Positions 63,459-64,000 of a stretch of 64,000 nucleotides of DNA are shown one piece after another. Made by a program: the position numbers and the translations under genes. Position 1 is the stretch's first letter. The number at the start of each line of letters is the position of its first letter. The notes below the pieces were generated by a model. That model did not search any database. It saw nothing but the letters and a program-made list of their open reading frames with translations, and was not told the origin of the DNA. This DNA comes from Poritiphilus sp965212595 (GTDB lineage Bacteria; Bacteroidota; Bacteroidia; Flavobacteriales; Flavobacteriaceae): the NCBI GenBank assembly GCA_965212595.1, contig CBDBVE010000001.1:124001-188000 (forward strand). The letters are read 5' to 3'.

Positions 63459-64000
63459 ATGCATCAACCCAGAACAATTTTAGACAAGTTTTTTTTGGTC
63501 ATTAAAGGACTTTGCATGGGGGCCGCTAACAAAGTTCCAGGGGTATCTGGCGGAATTGTGGCATTCGTGGCAGGTTTTTATGAAGAATTTATCTATTCGC
63601 TTCAAAAGGTAAACCTCAAGGCCTTTAAACTTCTTTTCAATGGAAGGTTTAGAAGCTTCTATCGCTACACCAACGGGCAGTTTCTCGTACTGCTCATTTT
63701 TGGAATGCTGGTAAGTTACTTTAGCATTTCAAAACTGCTCGACTATTTTCTAGAACAAAAGGAACTTTTTGTATGGGCAGCTTTTTTTGGAATGATAATC
63801 GGTTCTATATACTATATCGCAAAAGACTTTGAACATTGGAACAATAGAACAATCCCTGCGGGAATAATAGGGCTTGTGGTGGGTATCTCTATTAGTTTTT
63901 TGAGTCCGGCAAAAGAAAATGACAACCTGTTCTTCATCTTTCTTTGCGGTATCATAAGCGTATCAGGGATGACACTTCCGGGGCTTTCTGGCTCATTTAT
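63459..64000 (+). CDS. DUF368-family membrane protein (second of two, 3' end beyond window)
   Basis: The frame from the ATG at 63459 is open to the window edge (180 codons). It has GAANKVPGVSGGIVAFVAG near residue 24 and GMTLPGLSGSF at the edge, the same two motifs as the upstream paralogue. The two genes are 13 bases apart and probably co-transcribed. The copies are diverged, and the C-terminus is not visible. Confidence 0.85.
   Translation, partial: MHQPRTILDKFFLVIKGLCMGAANKVPGVSGGIVAFVAGFYEEFIYSLQKVNLKAFKLLFNGRFRSFYRYTNGQFLVLLIFGMLVSYFSISKLLDYFLEQKELFVWAAFFGMIIGSIYYIAKDFEHWNNRTIPAGIIGLVVGISISFLSPAKENDNLFFIFLCGIISVSGMTLPGLSGSF

Noticed and set aside
1..64000. Search for transposases, integrases, phage genes or toxin-antitoxin pairs
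   Set aside because: None of the supported genes belongs to such families; the window looks like core chromosome.

Overview
The window looks like a chromosomal segment of a marine-type member of the Flavobacteriaceae (Bacteroidota). The evidence is: many exact Bacteroidota -7 boxes (TAnnTTTG) upstream of genes, almost no Shine-Dalgarno motifs, a giant cysteine-containing repeat protein of the SprB/type IX secretion kind, the gliding-associated isomerase GldI, a long flavobacterial-type signal peptidase I, and the gene orders parA-parB-DUF5683-dapB-lepB and TPR-ribH-small membrane protein-mutL-rhomboid-rhomboid. No mobile element, CRISPR array, rRNA or tRNA gene was recognised.

Layout. 1-6130 (minus): the N-terminal 2,043 residues of a giant secreted repeat adhesin that runs off the left edge. 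6271-7832: a PQQ-type sugar dehydrogenase and a c-type cytochrome. 7859-17098: a peptidoglycan/amino-sugar recycling locus. A DeoR-family regulator and MurQ lie on the minus strand. Divergent from them are a NagB-LmbE fusion, a GHL10 glycosidase lipoprotein, an AmpG-like permease, a NagZ-like GH3 enzyme and AnmK. Three copies of an AAAACAGCA motif sit between the divergent promoters and are the likely operators. 17267-25495: propionate metabolism, with a three-subunit biotin-dependent acyl-CoA carboxylase on the minus strand facing away from udk, an FtsB/DivIC-like gene and both methylmalonyl-CoA mutase subunits. 25669-30677: parAB, DUF5683, dapB and lepB, with a parS-like site just after the parB operon. 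30845-37232: WbqC-like, a small membrane protein, two rhomboid proteases, mutL, ribH and a TPR membrane protein. 37348-46135: recF, DUF721, ndk, a PhoD-like phosphatase, an NrnA-like phosphoesterase, gldI, a cyclophilin-FKBP fusion, pepD and DUF3810. 46216-56573: two amidohydrolases, a lipoprotein, a SpoU-type RNA methyltransferase, an M48 protease, a Rel/SpoT enzyme and a Fur-family regulator. 56643-64000: purA, an OstA-like protein, a class III aminotransferase, a TPR protein and two tandem DUF368 membrane proteins, the second cut by the right edge.

How the genes work together. The clearest functional unit is the recycling locus. It can be read as: extracytoplasmic glycan cleavage (GHL10), import of anhydro-muropeptides (AmpG), removal of GlcNAc (NagZ), phosphorylation of anhydroMurNAc (AnmK), conversion of MurNAc-6P to GlcNAc-6P (MurQ), then deacetylation and deamination to fructose-6P. 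The last two steps may both be done by the NagB-LmbE fusion, because no NagA is present here. The second unit is propionyl-CoA to methylmalonyl-CoA to succinyl-CoA.

The most striking anomaly is a cluster of gene-breaking changes confined to 49.7-55.4 kb. Four neighbouring genes (amidohydrolase, RNA methyltransferase, M48 protease, Rel/SpoT) carry seven single-base indels, nearly all in homopolymers, plus one in-frame stop and a missing start codon. Each protein is otherwise complete, so local sequence error is the likeliest cause, and the region should be resequenced before any loss of function is claimed.
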